DNA of 64,000 bases, from the NCBI RefSeq assembly GCF_900167005.1, contig NZ_FUXW01000002.1:372001-436000 (forward strand), given 5' to 3'. Below, one piece after another: positions 49,952 through 59,204 of the stretch. Every line of letters begins with the position of its first letter. Positions within the stretch are counted from its first letter, which is position 1. Below the pieces are notes generated by a model. It saw nothing but the letters and a program-made list of their open reading frames with translations. It had not been told where the DNA came from and ran no database searches. This stretch comes from Butyricicoccus pullicaecorum DSM 23266 (GTDB taxonomy: Bacteria > Bacillota > Clostridia > Oscillospirales > Butyricicoccaceae). The translations under genes and the position numbers were made by a program.

Positions 49952-51442
49952 TTATTCCTCCAATAAGCATGCGATCATGCTGTCAATGGTCGCAGTTTTT
50001 GCAATTTTTACCTGCATACCATAGCTTTGTGCCTGAGCAGCAGTTTGCTGACCGATACACAAAGCGGTAAATGCCTGAAAATCAAGATCGCCTACGGCTT
50101 CGACAAAACCACGCACGGTGGATGCGCTGGTGAATGTCACAACATCCAACGTGCCGTTAGCAAGTTCTGTGCGCAGCAAGTCGCCCTGATCGGTGCGGTA
50201 GACGGTTTCATATGTTGCAACATCGGCGAATGTGATTTCCGCTTCTCGCAGTTTGGCCGTGAGTTCTGAACCTCCCTGCGCCGAGCGCAAAATCAAAACG
50301 CGTTCCTTTGGGTCTAATGTATCGACGAGCGCCTGACCTAAGTGTGCCCCATCATATACGTCGGGCATTAAGTCGGCTTCAATCCCGTAAGCCGCCAGTG
50401 CTTGCGCAGTACCCGGGCCGATGACGGCAAATTGCATGCCATATAAAGCACGTAGATCATAACCTGCACGCTGCAAAGCATGAACCATCGCCGAAACGCC
50501 TGCTGGACTGGTCAGTACAACCCAATCCCAGCGGTCGGTCAGTTCGTATTTGAGCAGTGCAGTGTCTTCGCTTTCCTGCGTCTCAATGCAGGGACACTCG
50601 ATTACGTTCGCGCCCAATGCGCGTAGTTTTTTGGACAGCGTGCCGATACGCTCCTTGGGACGAGTCACCGCGATGGTTTTGCCATGCAGCGGCAACGGCG
50701 TAAACCAGTCCAGTGCCGAATGAAGTTCGCAAACACGACCGACGACGATCAGCGCGGGACTTTTAAGCCCTGCTGCTTGAACTGCATCATACAGCGTGGA
50801 AATCGTGGCAATGACTTTCTTCTGATTGCCACGGGCACCGTTTGAAATGACTGCTGCAGGCATATCCGGCGACATTCCAGCAGAAAGCAAACCTTGCATA
50901 ACTTCAGACAGAGCACTCAATCCCATCAGGAAAACCAAGGTACCACCGGTCTGTACCAATGCGTCAAAGTGAATGTCAAGCGGTTTGCCTGCACGCGCAT
51001 GCGCAGTCACAATATGTACCGAAGAACAGTAGTCACGATGGGTGACCGGAATACCTGCATAGGCAGGCACAGCCAACGCGGATGTTACGCCGGGGACAAC
51101 TTCGAATGAAATACCATGCTCTAACAGATATTCGCATTCTTCTCCACCGCGACCGAATAGATAACAGTCGCCGCCCTTCAAACGAACGGTCTGCTTGCCC
51201 TCCTGCGCCAGACGTACCAAAATTTCATTGATCTGATCTTGCGGAACCGGATGATGATTGTTTTCCTTTCCGACATTGACGCGTTCAGCAGTTTGAGGGA
51301 TGAGTTCCAGAATATCCGGGCTGACCAAGCGATCATATACAACTGCTTCGGCAGTTTGTAGCGCTTCCGCACCGCGCAAGGTGAACAGATCGCGACCGCC
51401 AGGTCCGGCGCCGACTAATATTACTTTTCCTGTCATATCCAT
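49952..51442 (-). CDS. cobA-hemD: Uroporphyrinogen-III C-methyltransferase / uroporphyrinogen-III synthase fusion
   Basis: A 496-residue fusion. Residues about 1-245 are the SUMT tetrapyrrole methylase (VGAGPGGRDLFTLRGAEALQ, then VVPGVTSALAVPAYAGIPVTHRDY), which makes precorrin-2. Residues about 250-496 are HemD (VTRPKERIGTLSKKLRALGANVIECP, VVLTSPAGV, FTSASTV), which closes hydroxymethylbilane to uroporphyrinogen III. The fusion is common in Clostridia and puts both consecutive steps in one chain. It abuts hemC with no bases between. Confidence 0.96.
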   Translation of the reverse strand: MDMTGKVILVGAGPGGRDLFTLRGAEALQTAEAVVYDRLVSPDILELIPQTAERVNVGKENNHHPVPQDQINEILVRLAQEGKQTVRLKGGDCYLFGRGGEECEYLLEHGISFEVVPGVTSALAVPAYAGIPVTHRDYCSSVHIVTAHARAGKPLDIHFDALVQTGGTLVFLMGLSALSEVMQGLLSAGMSPDMPAAVISNGARGNQKKVIATISTLYDAVQAAGLKSPALIVVGRVCELHSALDWFTPLPLHGKTIAVTRPKERIGTLSKKLRALGANVIECPCIETQESEDTALLKYELTDRWDWVVLTSPAGVSAMVHALQRAGYDLRALYGMQFAVIGPGTAQALAAYGIEADLMPDVYDGAHLGQALVDTLDPKERVLILRSAQGGSELTAKLREAEITFADVATYETVYRTDQGDLLRTELANGTLDVVTFTSASTVRGFVEAVGDLDFQAFTALCIGQQTAAQAQSYGMQVKIAKTATIDSMIACLLEE

Positions 51443-52306
51443 TTACCTCGCTTGTTTGAGCTGCTGTGCCAGCTGAATGCCGAGTGCAACTGCCTGAGAG
51501 CGATCCCCTTCGCATTGACCGAATCGCACAATCGATTCGTCTTCGCTGACATACATACCATGCAGAATGAGGTGATCGTTCTCTAATTTTGCATAGGCAG
51601 CAACCGGAGAAGAACAGCCACCGTCTAACGTACGGGTAAAGCTGCGTTCTGCCAATGCGCAATCGCGTGCCTCTGCATCTGCGAATGCCGAAAGGCAGGA
51701 TAAGTCGCTGCCTTCCCTGCCCTGCACCGCGACAATTGCCTGACCAGCAGCCGGTAAAATTTCATCCGGAGAAAAATACCGATGAATGCGTCCTTCCAGA
51801 CCCAATCGGTGCAGACCGGCAGCTGCAAGAACAAGCGCACCGTACTGACCTTCATCCAGTTTGCGCAAGCGGGTCTGTACATTACCGCGTACCGGCTGAA
51901 TGTCGGCCTCGGGAAAGAGTCGCTTGAGCTGAATCCGGCGGCGTGCGCTGGCGCATCCGATCGGCTTGGATAAGTCGAGCTCCTGCAAACCGGCTTGCAG
52001 CACCAGTGCATCGCGTACATCAGCACGCTTGGAATAGGCAACAATGGGCAGTCCATCAGGCTGCTCCATTGGCATATCCTTGAGACTGTGTACGGTAAAA
52101 TCTACCTCTCCGGCAGCCAGTGCACGGTCAAGTTCCTTAACAAATAAGCCTTTTCCGCCAATCTGATCTAGTGTTCGATCCAGAATCATATCTCCGGTCG
52201 TTTTCATAGTAACCAGTTCGCACGGAACCGGAACCGCTGCCCGCACCATTTCTGCTTGGATGACTGCGAGTTTGCTGTCTCGGCTACCTAATTTGATCGT
52301 TTTCAT
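51443..52306 (-). CDS. hemC: Porphobilinogen deaminase (hydroxymethylbilane synthase)
   Basis: HemC builds hydroxymethylbilane from four porphobilinogens. 287 residues. Seen: LGSRDSKLAVIQAEMV at the start, VHSLKDMPMEQPDGL (active Asp region), GCASARRRIQLKRLFP, and the dipyrromethane cofactor Cys in DGGCSSPVAAYA (about 234). It follows the cbiJ-sirC gene by 3 bases. Confidence 0.97.
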   Translation of the reverse strand: MKTIKLGSRDSKLAVIQAEMVRAAVPVPCELVTMKTTGDMILDRTLDQIGGKGLFVKELDRALAAGEVDFTVHSLKDMPMEQPDGLPIVAYSKRADVRDALVLQAGLQELDLSKPIGCASARRRIQLKRLFPEADIQPVRGNVQTRLRKLDEGQYGALVLAAAGLHRLGLEGRIHRYFSPDEILPAAGQAIVAVQGREGSDLSCLSAFADAEARDCALAERSFTRTLDGGCSSPVAAYAKLENDHLILHGMYVSEDESIVRFGQCEGDRSQAVALGIQLAQQLKQAR

Positions 52307-52309
52307 TTT

Positions 52310-53497
52310 TTACTCCAATATCTCGCGAATTTTTTTTGCAGTACGCGATACTGCGTGATGGTCGGAACCATCTGACACTAATCCAGCAATCAATCCGCTG
52401 CCTTCACAGATTGCAGGAAAATAAAAGGTACTCTCCTCTGCACAATCCGCGACGCTTACCGGAATCTCGTGCTGTTTACAGAGTGCGGCGATTTCATGAT
52501 TTACATTGCGATCATTGGTCGCGGCAATGACCAGAAATGCACCGTCAATATCTTCAGGCTGAAAACTGCGCGCTTGATAATGAATCTTTGACAAGTCGAT
52601 ATTCTGTGAAATTTCGGGGGCAATCACATGAATGTCTGCACCGAACTTTTGCAGGACACCGATTCTGCGTGCTGCAATTGCTCCTGCACCAATAATTACC
52701 ACTTTTTTTCCAAGCAGAGAGACGAACAAAGGAAATCGAGGAGGCTTCTGTACATCAAATTCTGCTAAGAGCTTTTGCTGCATTTCTTCCAGCGTAAATC
52801 CCTCTTCGCTTTGCGGACGGGCGATCATCAGTACCTGTACGCCTACCTCGCGTGCGGCCGATAGCTTTTCTGCAAATCCACCGCTCTTTCCGGTATCCTT
52901 TGTGACCAGAATCGACGCACCGGTCTTATGAAGCAGGGCGACGTTCATCTCGTGGGAGAAAGGCCCCTGCATTGCCAAAATGGATGCACCGGGGAAACCA
53001 AGTGCCGCACATTTTTGAAGCACTTCGGCTGTGGGCAGTACACGCGGATAGAGGCGCTGTTGATAATCTGGAATCGCAGTATAGGCATCTAATTCCTTAC
53101 TTCCGGTTGTGAGAAGAACTTTACTGGGTGTCTGGCAGAGCCATTGCACTGCAGCTGCTGTGTCGGGTACGATATGCACGCCGTCGGATGATTGTGCAGG
53201 TCGAACCAGACGCAGATACTGGGCACCGGAAGCTGCACAGGCCGATTTGATATTCTCGGTCACTTCGCTTGCATACGGATGGGTCGCATCGACAACCACG
53301 CAGTTTTCGTGCATCTGCTGCGCCATCTCAGTATATGAGAGGCGACCCGTGTGTATGGTAATTCCGGGCATTTTTTCCATGACCGCTTCTCCGTAGGCAG
53401 TGGCCACGTACACATGCGCCGGAATACCGTGCGAAGATAAAAACCGGCATAACAAATGTCCTTCTGTTGTACCGGAAAAAATCAGTAGCTGTTTCAT
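52310..53497 (-). CDS. cbiJ-sirC: Cobalt-precorrin-6A reductase fused to precorrin-2 dehydrogenase
   Basis: A 395-residue fusion. Residues about 1-245 are CbiJ (LLIFSGTTEGHLLCRFL, VVDATHPYASEVTENI, MQGPFSHEMNVALL, ILVTKDTGKSGGF). Residues about 255-395 are a CysG-N/Met8-like NAD-binding domain (LLGKKVVIIGAGAIAARRIGVLQKFGADIHVIAPE, LVIAATNDRNVN) which oxidises precorrin-2 to sirohydrochlorin, the substrate of CbiK. Thus one chain holds an early and a late step. Overlaps cbiH by 4 bases. Confidence 0.93.
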   Translation of the reverse strand: MKQLLIFSGTTEGHLLCRFLSSHGIPAHVYVATAYGEAVMEKMPGITIHTGRLSYTEMAQQMHENCVVVDATHPYASEVTENIKSACAASGAQYLRLVRPAQSSDGVHIVPDTAAAVQWLCQTPSKVLLTTGSKELDAYTAIPDYQQRLYPRVLPTAEVLQKCAALGFPGASILAMQGPFSHEMNVALLHKTGASILVTKDTGKSGGFAEKLSAAREVGVQVLMIARPQSEEGFTLEEMQQKLLAEFDVQKPPRFPLFVSLLGKKVVIIGAGAIAARRIGVLQKFGADIHVIAPEISQNIDLSKIHYQARSFQPEDIDGAFLVIAATNDRNVNHEIAALCKQHEIPVSVADCAEESTFYFPAICEGSGLIAGLVSDGSDHHAVSRTAKKIREILE

Positions 53498-54222
53498 ACG
53501 CCGTGATAACCGCGCGGGGTGACCAGATGGCCGTTGATAACCTTGGTCTGAGAATTTCCGATAAATACAGTCGTTAACATGTCAACGTTGGTATCTCGCA
53601 GTGCGCCAAGGGTTGTCAATGTGAACGCTTCCCCTTCGCGACCGATGTTGCGCACGATGCCGCAGGGTGTTTCCGGTGCACGTTCGCTCAGCAGAATATC
53701 ACATGCCTTCTGCAAATGATCGGTGCGGCGTTTGCTTGCGGGATTGTACAGACACAGACAAAAATCACCAGCTGCCGCAGCATGCAGACGCTTTTCAATG
53801 GTTTCCCAAGGGGTAAGCAGGTTGCTAAGGCTTACAACTGCAAAGTCGTTGGTCAAAGGTGCACCCAGAACAGCGCCGCCAGAGCTTGCCGCCGTGATAC
53901 CGGGGATGACTTCAATTTCAATCTCCGGATGGGATTCGCATACTTCAAACATCAGTCCAGCCATGCCGTAGATACCGGCATCGCCGCTCGAAATGACAGC
54001 GACTGTGTGACCCGCCAGAGCAGCATCTCTTGCTGCCGTGCAGCGATCAACTTCACGAGTCATTCCGGTCTGAATGCGTTCCTTTCCCTGAATGAGAGAA
54101 TCAATCAGATCCAGATATAAACCATAACCTGCGACGCAGTCGCACTGCTCGAGTGCGCGGACTGCCCGCAGCGTCATCTGCTCTTCGCCACCCGGGCCGA
54201 TGCCAATTACATATAGTTTCAT
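53494..54222 (-). CDS. cbiH: Cobalt-factor III / precorrin-3B C17-methyltransferase
   Basis: CbiH methylates C17 and drives ring contraction in the anaerobic route. 242 residues, tetrapyrrole methylase fold: YVIGIGPGGEEQMTLRAVRALE at the start, VISSGDAGIYGMAGLMFEV, VIPGITAASSGGAVLGAPL, LYNPASKRRTDHLQKACDIL. The ATG at 54222 overlaps the hemA stop by 4 bases; a longer start at 54255 lies inside hemA. Confidence 0.95.
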   Translation of the reverse strand: MKLYVIGIGPGGEEQMTLRAVRALEQCDCVAGYGLYLDLIDSLIQGKERIQTGMTREVDRCTAARDAALAGHTVAVISSGDAGIYGMAGLMFEVCESHPEIEIEVIPGITAASSGGAVLGAPLTNDFAVVSLSNLLTPWETIEKRLHAAAAGDFCLCLYNPASKRRTDHLQKACDILLSERAPETPCGIVRNIGREGEAFTLTTLGALRDTNVDMLTTVFIGNSQTKVINGHLVTPRGYHGV

Positions 54223-55412
54223 TTTCCGTTTCCTTTCTGCATCTTGGACAGACACGACTGCACCTGTGCCGCAGTCAATATTTCTTTCATGCCGCCGAGC
54301 AGCATGTCAATGGTTTTGTGTACTGCAAGTTCGGTCAAACCGTCCAGATCACCGTCTGCATAGAGTCCGGAGAACGCGTGATCATACTTGACCCGTGCAA
54401 CCGCAGTGTCTTTGATCTCTGCGATCAGCGGCAGCGCCTTTCGATATTCATACCAAGCGTAAAACTCAGTTTCTTCCTCTTCCAGGATCTGCTTTGCGGC
54501 TGCGCGCTCGTCTGCGTTTTCATCTGCAAGCTGTCCCAGATCATCGAGATTATAGACAGTCGTCAACTGAGCGATTCCATCGTCAATATCACGCGGCATC
54601 GCCAGATCAACGATCAGTTTCGGCGGTGTTTGCATAGCATGTACTTGCTCGTGAGTGAGTGTAAAGTGCGGGCTGGTCGTCGCACTCACCACAAGATCGG
54701 CACCGTCGATGATAGAAAATCGATCATCGTAGGGATGGGTTTTACATCCGGCCGGAACGATGGTTTCGCCATGCCGGTAGGTACGCAGCGTGATGGTCAC
54801 TTCGCATCCTGCCTGATACAGGAGCGTAGCAGTCAGGCGACCCATTTCACCGTTTCCAATCACGACAGCGCGCTTTCCGTTTAATCCGTGCAAGGCGTCT
54901 CGCGCTTTTTCTACACCGCGATGTGCAGCCGAAGTCGGAACTCCGATCAGATGTGTCTCGGTTTTGACGCGCTTTCCACCGGTCACTGCGTGACGAAACA
55001 GCGTATCCAGAACACTGTCCGCACAGCCTAACCGACGAGAAAGTGTGATTGCATTGCGCACCTGAGATAAAATCTGATCGTCGCCGAAAATCTGTGACTG
55101 CATTCCGGAAGCGACTTCCATCAGATGTGCGACGGCGTCCTGATCGGTTCTCACAGTAGAGATTGCTGTGTAAGCATCATAAGGGATGCCTGCAGTTTTA
55201 CATAAAACGAATAAAGGATCAATGTCGGGATGTTCGGTGTGCAGATACAATTCGGTTCGGTTGCAGGTTGCCAGAAGAGCACAGCCCAATACACCGTCAA
55301 ATGCTCGAATCTTAGGCAGTAAGGTTTCGACCTGTCCCTGCACAAACGATACAGGTTCACGAGCTGAAAGATTTGCGCGCTGGAAGTCAATTCCAGTCAT
55401 ACAAATATTCAA
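54219..55412 (-). CDS. hemA: Glutamyl-tRNA reductase
   Basis: HemA reduces glutamyl-tRNA(Glu) to glutamate-1-semialdehyde, the first step of C5-route tetrapyrrole synthesis. 397 residues. Catalytic Cys in LLATCNRTELYLH (about 50), then SQIFGDDQILSQVRNA, VIGNGEMGRLTATLLYQAG (NADP site), LIVDLAMPRDIDD. Start is TTG at 55412 (GGAGGG 7 bases before), overlapping the cbiG stop by 4 bases (TTGA). Confidence 0.95.
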   Translation of the reverse strand: MNICMTGIDFQRANLSAREPVSFVQGQVETLLPKIRAFDGVLGCALLATCNRTELYLHTEHPDIDPLFVLCKTAGIPYDAYTAISTVRTDQDAVAHLMEVASGMQSQIFGDDQILSQVRNAITLSRRLGCADSVLDTLFRHAVTGGKRVKTETHLIGVPTSAAHRGVEKARDALHGLNGKRAVVIGNGEMGRLTATLLYQAGCEVTITLRTYRHGETIVPAGCKTHPYDDRFSIIDGADLVVSATTSPHFTLTHEQVHAMQTPPKLIVDLAMPRDIDDGIAQLTTVYNLDDLGQLADENADERAAAKQILEEEETEFYAWYEYRKALPLIAEIKDTAVARVKYDHAFSGLYADGDLDGLTELAVHKTIDMLLGGMKEILTAAQVQSCLSKMQKGNGK

Positions 55413-56428
55413 AAATGTGCCCTCCAATCCTCAATCGCCAAGGCAGCAGTCATACCGTCTCGAGCGGTTTTCTTTCTCAAAATCGTTCCGCCGCAGCTGG
55501 AAAGAACTGCGGAACGCTCACACACATTATCTACACCGACCGTTTTTTGCACAAAATTGGAAGTTGTAAACGAGCCCGGCGCTTGCGCTAATGCGGGTGC
55601 GGAATATGTGACAAACGGGAGATTGTGCTGCTTGCAGAACATGCATAATCCCAACTCATCCTGTTTTAAATCAATGGATGCCACACGGCGGATGGCTGAA
55701 AATGGGATGTGCTCCTCTGCTAAAATTTCTGTAATGAATGCTTCAATTTGTTCCGCAGAGGTCCCGCGCCGACATCCAATTCCCAAATGCACCACACGCG
55801 GAATTACATGCAATGTGTGAGCAAAAGGCTGCAGCTGCGTGCGGACGGATAAGACGATTCCACAGGTTGCGGGTTCATTTACCCGAATTTCTTTGGGAAG
55901 CTCTCCTTCTAAAGGAAAGTCACTATGCAGCCCGACAGGATCACCCGCTAAAATTGCACCAGAAATATGCTTGATTCGTGGCACCTCATGCACGGTACAG
56001 TCATTTTGTTGTGCCCAGGTATCGACAGCGAATGCGTTCCGACCATCGGTTGCCGTAGTAATCACTGCTTGCGCACCAAGCGCTTGCGCAAGCTGTTCTG
56101 TCAGTGCATTTGCACCGCCAATGTGACCGGATAACAGTGAAATCACAAATTTTGCGTTCTCATCGACGACAAGTACAGCGGGGTCATATTGTTTTCCCTG
56201 TAAATAAGGTGCACAGGAACGAACGGCAATGCCGCAAGCACCGACAAAAACAATTAAATCGCAGTCAACCATCGCCTGCTGCACCATACGGGACAGGCTG
56301 GTCTTTTTAATTGATCGATCGGTTCCGCGTGCGTACTGTTCTGCATGAGCCGGATACAGCGCTTGTGCAATCCGACTGCCGGTTTGTGCACCGCGCGCCG
56401 TAAAAGAGATAATTTTTGCACGAATCAC
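55409..56428 (-). CDS. cbiG: Cobalt-precorrin-5A hydrolase
   Basis: CbiG opens the delta-lactone and removes acetaldehyde from cobalt-precorrin-5A. 339 residues with the N-terminal domain LIVFVGACGIAVRSCAPYL (about 51-70) and LLSGHIGGANALTEQLAQALGAQAVITTATD, and the C-terminal domain LGIGCRRGTSAEQIEAFI. Overlaps cbiF and hemA by 4 bases each. Confidence 0.96.
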   Translation of the reverse strand: MIRAKIISFTARGAQTGSRIAQALYPAHAEQYARGTDRSIKKTSLSRMVQQAMVDCDLIVFVGACGIAVRSCAPYLQGKQYDPAVLVVDENAKFVISLLSGHIGGANALTEQLAQALGAQAVITTATDGRNAFAVDTWAQQNDCTVHEVPRIKHISGAILAGDPVGLHSDFPLEGELPKEIRVNEPATCGIVLSVRTQLQPFAHTLHVIPRVVHLGIGCRRGTSAEQIEAFITEILAEEHIPFSAIRRVASIDLKQDELGLCMFCKQHNLPFVTYSAPALAQAPGSFTTSNFVQKTVGVDNVCERSAVLSSCGGTILRKKTARDGMTAALAIEDWRAHF

Positions 56429-57180
56429 TGTTTGGCCTCACGAAATTCGGTTGTAAAGGTTGGGTCGTACAGCTTAGATCGCTCGTAATTCGAGCCTAAA
56501 AAGTTGCCAACAGTGATCAAAGCGGTCTTCGTAATATTATGCTCCTTTGCAGCCTGTGCCATCTGTGCGATTGTCGTTCGTACGACCTTCTCATCAGGCC
56601 AGGTTGCCTTATACACAATGCCGACCGGCGTATCCGGTGCATAGCCGCCAGCAATCAGACGCTCAGAAAGCTGTTCCATCTGACCGGCAGACAGGAAAAT
56701 AACCATGGTAGCACCGTGCGCTGCAAGCAGTTCGATCTTTTCTTTTTCCGGTACCGGGGTACGGCCTTCCATACGAGTCAAAATGACTGTCTGGCTGACA
56801 TCAGGCAGCGTATACTCGGCTTTGAGTGCCGCGGCTGCACCGCAGAAGGACGATACACCGGGAACGACTTCATACGCGATCTCATGTGCATCCAGGATAT
56901 CCATCTGCTCACGATGTGCGCCATAGACGCAAGGGTCACCAGTGTGCAGGCGTACGACAAGCTGTCCAGCTTGTGCGGCCGGGATCATAACATCCATGAC
57001 TTCCTCGAGGGTCATGGTTGCGCTGTTATAGATCTGGCAGTCTGCTTTGCAATACTCTAAAAGTGCAGGATTTACCAGAGATCCGGCATAGACAACAACA
57101 TCTGCCTTTTGTAAGAGATTGGCACCGCGAATGGTAATCAAATCGGGTGCACCTGATCCTGCACCGACAAAATAAATCAT
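56425..57180 (-). CDS. cbiF: Cobalt-precorrin-4 C11-methyltransferase
   Basis: CbiF methylates C11. 251 residues, tetrapyrrole methylase: YFVGAGSGAPDLITIRGANLL, VVYAGSLVNPALLEYC, VVRLHTGDPCVYGAHREQMDIL, VVPGVSSFCGAAAAL, TRMEGRTPVPEKE. The ATG at 57180 overlaps the cbiL stop by 4 bases; longer starts lie inside cbiL. Confidence 0.96.
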   Translation of the reverse strand: MIYFVGAGSGAPDLITIRGANLLQKADVVVYAGSLVNPALLEYCKADCQIYNSATMTLEEVMDVMIPAAQAGQLVVRLHTGDPCVYGAHREQMDILDAHEIAYEVVPGVSSFCGAAAALKAEYTLPDVSQTVILTRMEGRTPVPEKEKIELLAAHGATMVIFLSAGQMEQLSERLIAGGYAPDTPVGIVYKATWPDEKVVRTTIAQMAQAAKEHNITKTALITVGNFLGSNYERSKLYDPTFTTEFREAKQ

Positions 57181-57869
57181 TTCTGTTCCTCCCGTACTAA
57201 GATGACCGAAAAGTAACCTGTGGGATCGTCCAGTTCCCGTAAATCCCGTACAACGCGCTCGCCTTCCATGCTGCATCGTTCTATCAGTGCGGCACTATCA
57301 AGCTTACCATCGGCCTCCAACAGATCGCGCACTTCAAGAATGGATTTTCCTGCCTTCATCAGAATCTTATTGCCGGACAGCGCAAGACCTTCCTTGGTAG
57401 AAGAATGCGATGCCGGGATGATGTGCAGCATCTGGCTGCCTTCACACAGAGCCTGCCCAAGGCGTGCGGCTGCAGCACAGAAAGACGGTACACCGGGAAC
57501 GATTTCAACCGTATATCCACGCGCTTGCACACGTCGATGTACATACCAGTAGGTCGAATAAACTGCGGGATCACCCAATGTCAAAAAGGCAACATTTTTT
57601 CCTTCATCTAAAAGCGCACAGATATCATCAGCTGCTTGATCATGGCAGGCATTGAGTACAGCCTGATCGCGTGTCATGGGCATATCACAGTGCAGGATTG
57701 GCTTGTCCTGAATGAAAGCTGCGGCGATCTGTAATGCAGTTTGTTCTCCGCTGCCGCCCTTAGGAACTGCGATGACATCGCATTCCTTGATGAGGCGGAC
57801 AGCTTTACAGGTCAAAAGCTCGGGATCTCCAGGGCCAACGCCGATTCCATATAATTTTCCTTGATTCAT
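57177..57869 (-). CDS. cbiL: Cobalt-factor II C20-methyltransferase
   Basis: CbiL adds the C20 methyl to cobalt-factor II/cobalt-precorrin-2. 230 residues: YGIGVGPGDPELLTCKAVRLI, FLTLGDPAVYSTYWYVHRRV, VEIVPGVPSFCAAAARLGQAL. Overlaps cbiD and cbiF by 4 bases each. Confidence 0.95.
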   Translation of the reverse strand: MNQGKLYGIGVGPGDPELLTCKAVRLIKECDVIAVPKGGSGEQTALQIAAAFIQDKPILHCDMPMTRDQAVLNACHDQAADDICALLDEGKNVAFLTLGDPAVYSTYWYVHRRVQARGYTVEIVPGVPSFCAAAARLGQALCEGSQMLHIIPASHSSTKEGLALSGNKILMKAGKSILEVRDLLEADGKLDSAALIERCSMEGERVVRDLRELDDPTGYFSVILVREEQK

Positions 57870-58996
57870 AATAGACCTCTGAATTCTTCACAAAGTTTTA
57901 CAGCATTTTTCGACTGTGCTAAAACACCGCTTTGATTGGTAAACATTAAATATCCGATCTCAGCTTTTCCGCGTAAACGGTAATGCAGTCGTTCGTCGAT
58001 AGCCTTACCGATTCGCTCCAAAACGGGATCGCGTAGATTAACCTTATCTAATACTTCTAAGCATGCGTCGATTGTGACCGATTGCATGAGAGCTTGCAGA
58101 GTATCGTGCGGTGCACCGCAAAGTGCAGCGTGCGCGGTGAAAATTTCCTGTCTGCCATCGGCGACCGATGAATGTGTATTCATCACGCCTGCTGCGATTT
58201 TGACCAATTTTCCGGCATGTCCTACCAGAAAAATCTGCTGGAAACCTTTCCAGGCAGCATAATCCAGTGCATCACCGATAAAATTGGAGCACTTAACAGC
58301 TTGGTCTAAGTCAAGTCCGAGCTGATCACGTGCAAAATCTGCACCGTAATTTCCGGGACAGATTAAAACTTTTCGTGCTCCGGCAGCATACAGACTGTCA
58401 AGTTCCAAGTGCGTCGTATCCATGAGTGCAGTTTCACTCATCGGTTCCACAATACCGCTGGTTCCCAAAATTGAAATCCCGCCTACAATACCTAAGTGTT
58501 CATTGTAGGTCTGTTTGGCAATTTGGTCGCCGTTTTCGGCTGAAATTGTGATTTGCAATCCACCCGTATATTCAGCCTGCTGCACCGCAGTGGTAACTGC
58601 TGCGGTAATCTGTGCCCGCGGGCCGGGATTGATGGCCGGTTGGCCAACTGCGACAGAAAGTCCGGGTCGTGTGACAACACCAACACCGTCGCCGCCGAGA
58701 ATTACGATTTCTTGCTCTTGTTTTTGAACAGCTGCATAAATACAGATGCCATTTGTTACATCGGGATCATCGCCGCTATCTTTGCGAATACCGCAGCGTG
58801 CGACCGTGCCGTCGAAGCTGGCCTGCTCGGGATGAAGGAAAAGATCAATTCCTTTTGGCGTATGCAGCTCGATCACTTCGGGCAGTTGTCCGGTAAGGAG
58901 CAAGAGCGTTGCAGCTTGTGCAGCTGCAGCAGCACAGGAACCGGTCGTATAACCTCGTCTGAGAGTGGTCTGATTTTTGTAAACCAGATTTGACAT
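57866..58996 (-). CDS. cbiD: Cobalt-precorrin-5B C1-methyltransferase
   Basis: CbiD methylates C1 after ring contraction. 376 residues with the family start LRRGYTTGSCAAAAAQAATLLL (about 13-34), GGDGVGVVTRPGLSVAVGQPAINPGPR, and LICPGNYGADFARDQLG. First gene of the operon: ATG at 58996 follows GGAAGGAGG by 7 bases; a riboswitch and terminator lie 70 bases upstream. Confidence 0.96.
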   Translation of the reverse strand: MSNLVYKNQTTLRRGYTTGSCAAAAAQAATLLLLTGQLPEVIELHTPKGIDLFLHPEQASFDGTVARCGIRKDSGDDPDVTNGICIYAAVQKQEQEIVILGGDGVGVVTRPGLSVAVGQPAINPGPRAQITAAVTTAVQQAEYTGGLQITISAENGDQIAKQTYNEHLGIVGGISILGTSGIVEPMSETALMDTTHLELDSLYAAGARKVLICPGNYGADFARDQLGLDLDQAVKCSNFIGDALDYAAWKGFQQIFLVGHAGKLVKIAAGVMNTHSSVADGRQEIFTAHAALCGAPHDTLQALMQSVTIDACLEVLDKVNLRDPVLERIGKAIDERLHYRLRGKAEIGYLMFTNQSGVLAQSKNAVKLCEEFRGLL

Positions 58997-59063
58997 TTGC
59001 TTCCTCCTTCCCTGCGCAACAAGATGATTGGTATTATGATGTGCGCAGAGTCTGAAAAAACGC

Positions 59064-59115
59064 ACAAAAAAAATCGCATACCATCCAATGACAGATCAAA
59101 GGTGGCTGCGATTTG
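59064..59115 (-). terminator. Riboswitch expression-platform terminator
   Basis: On the minus strand AAATCGCAGCCACC pairs with GGATGGTATGCGATTT (small bulge), followed by eight or more T residues, about 70 bases before cbiD. Cobalamin binding upstream would favour this hairpin and stop the operon. Confidence 0.85.
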
Positions 59116-59204
59116 AATTCAGAAAACGATCTGGGACCTTTGGCAGACCGTATATTCCCCTATCATCACAGCATCCGTTCCTCGTCGTTGCGTGTATATT
59201 GACC

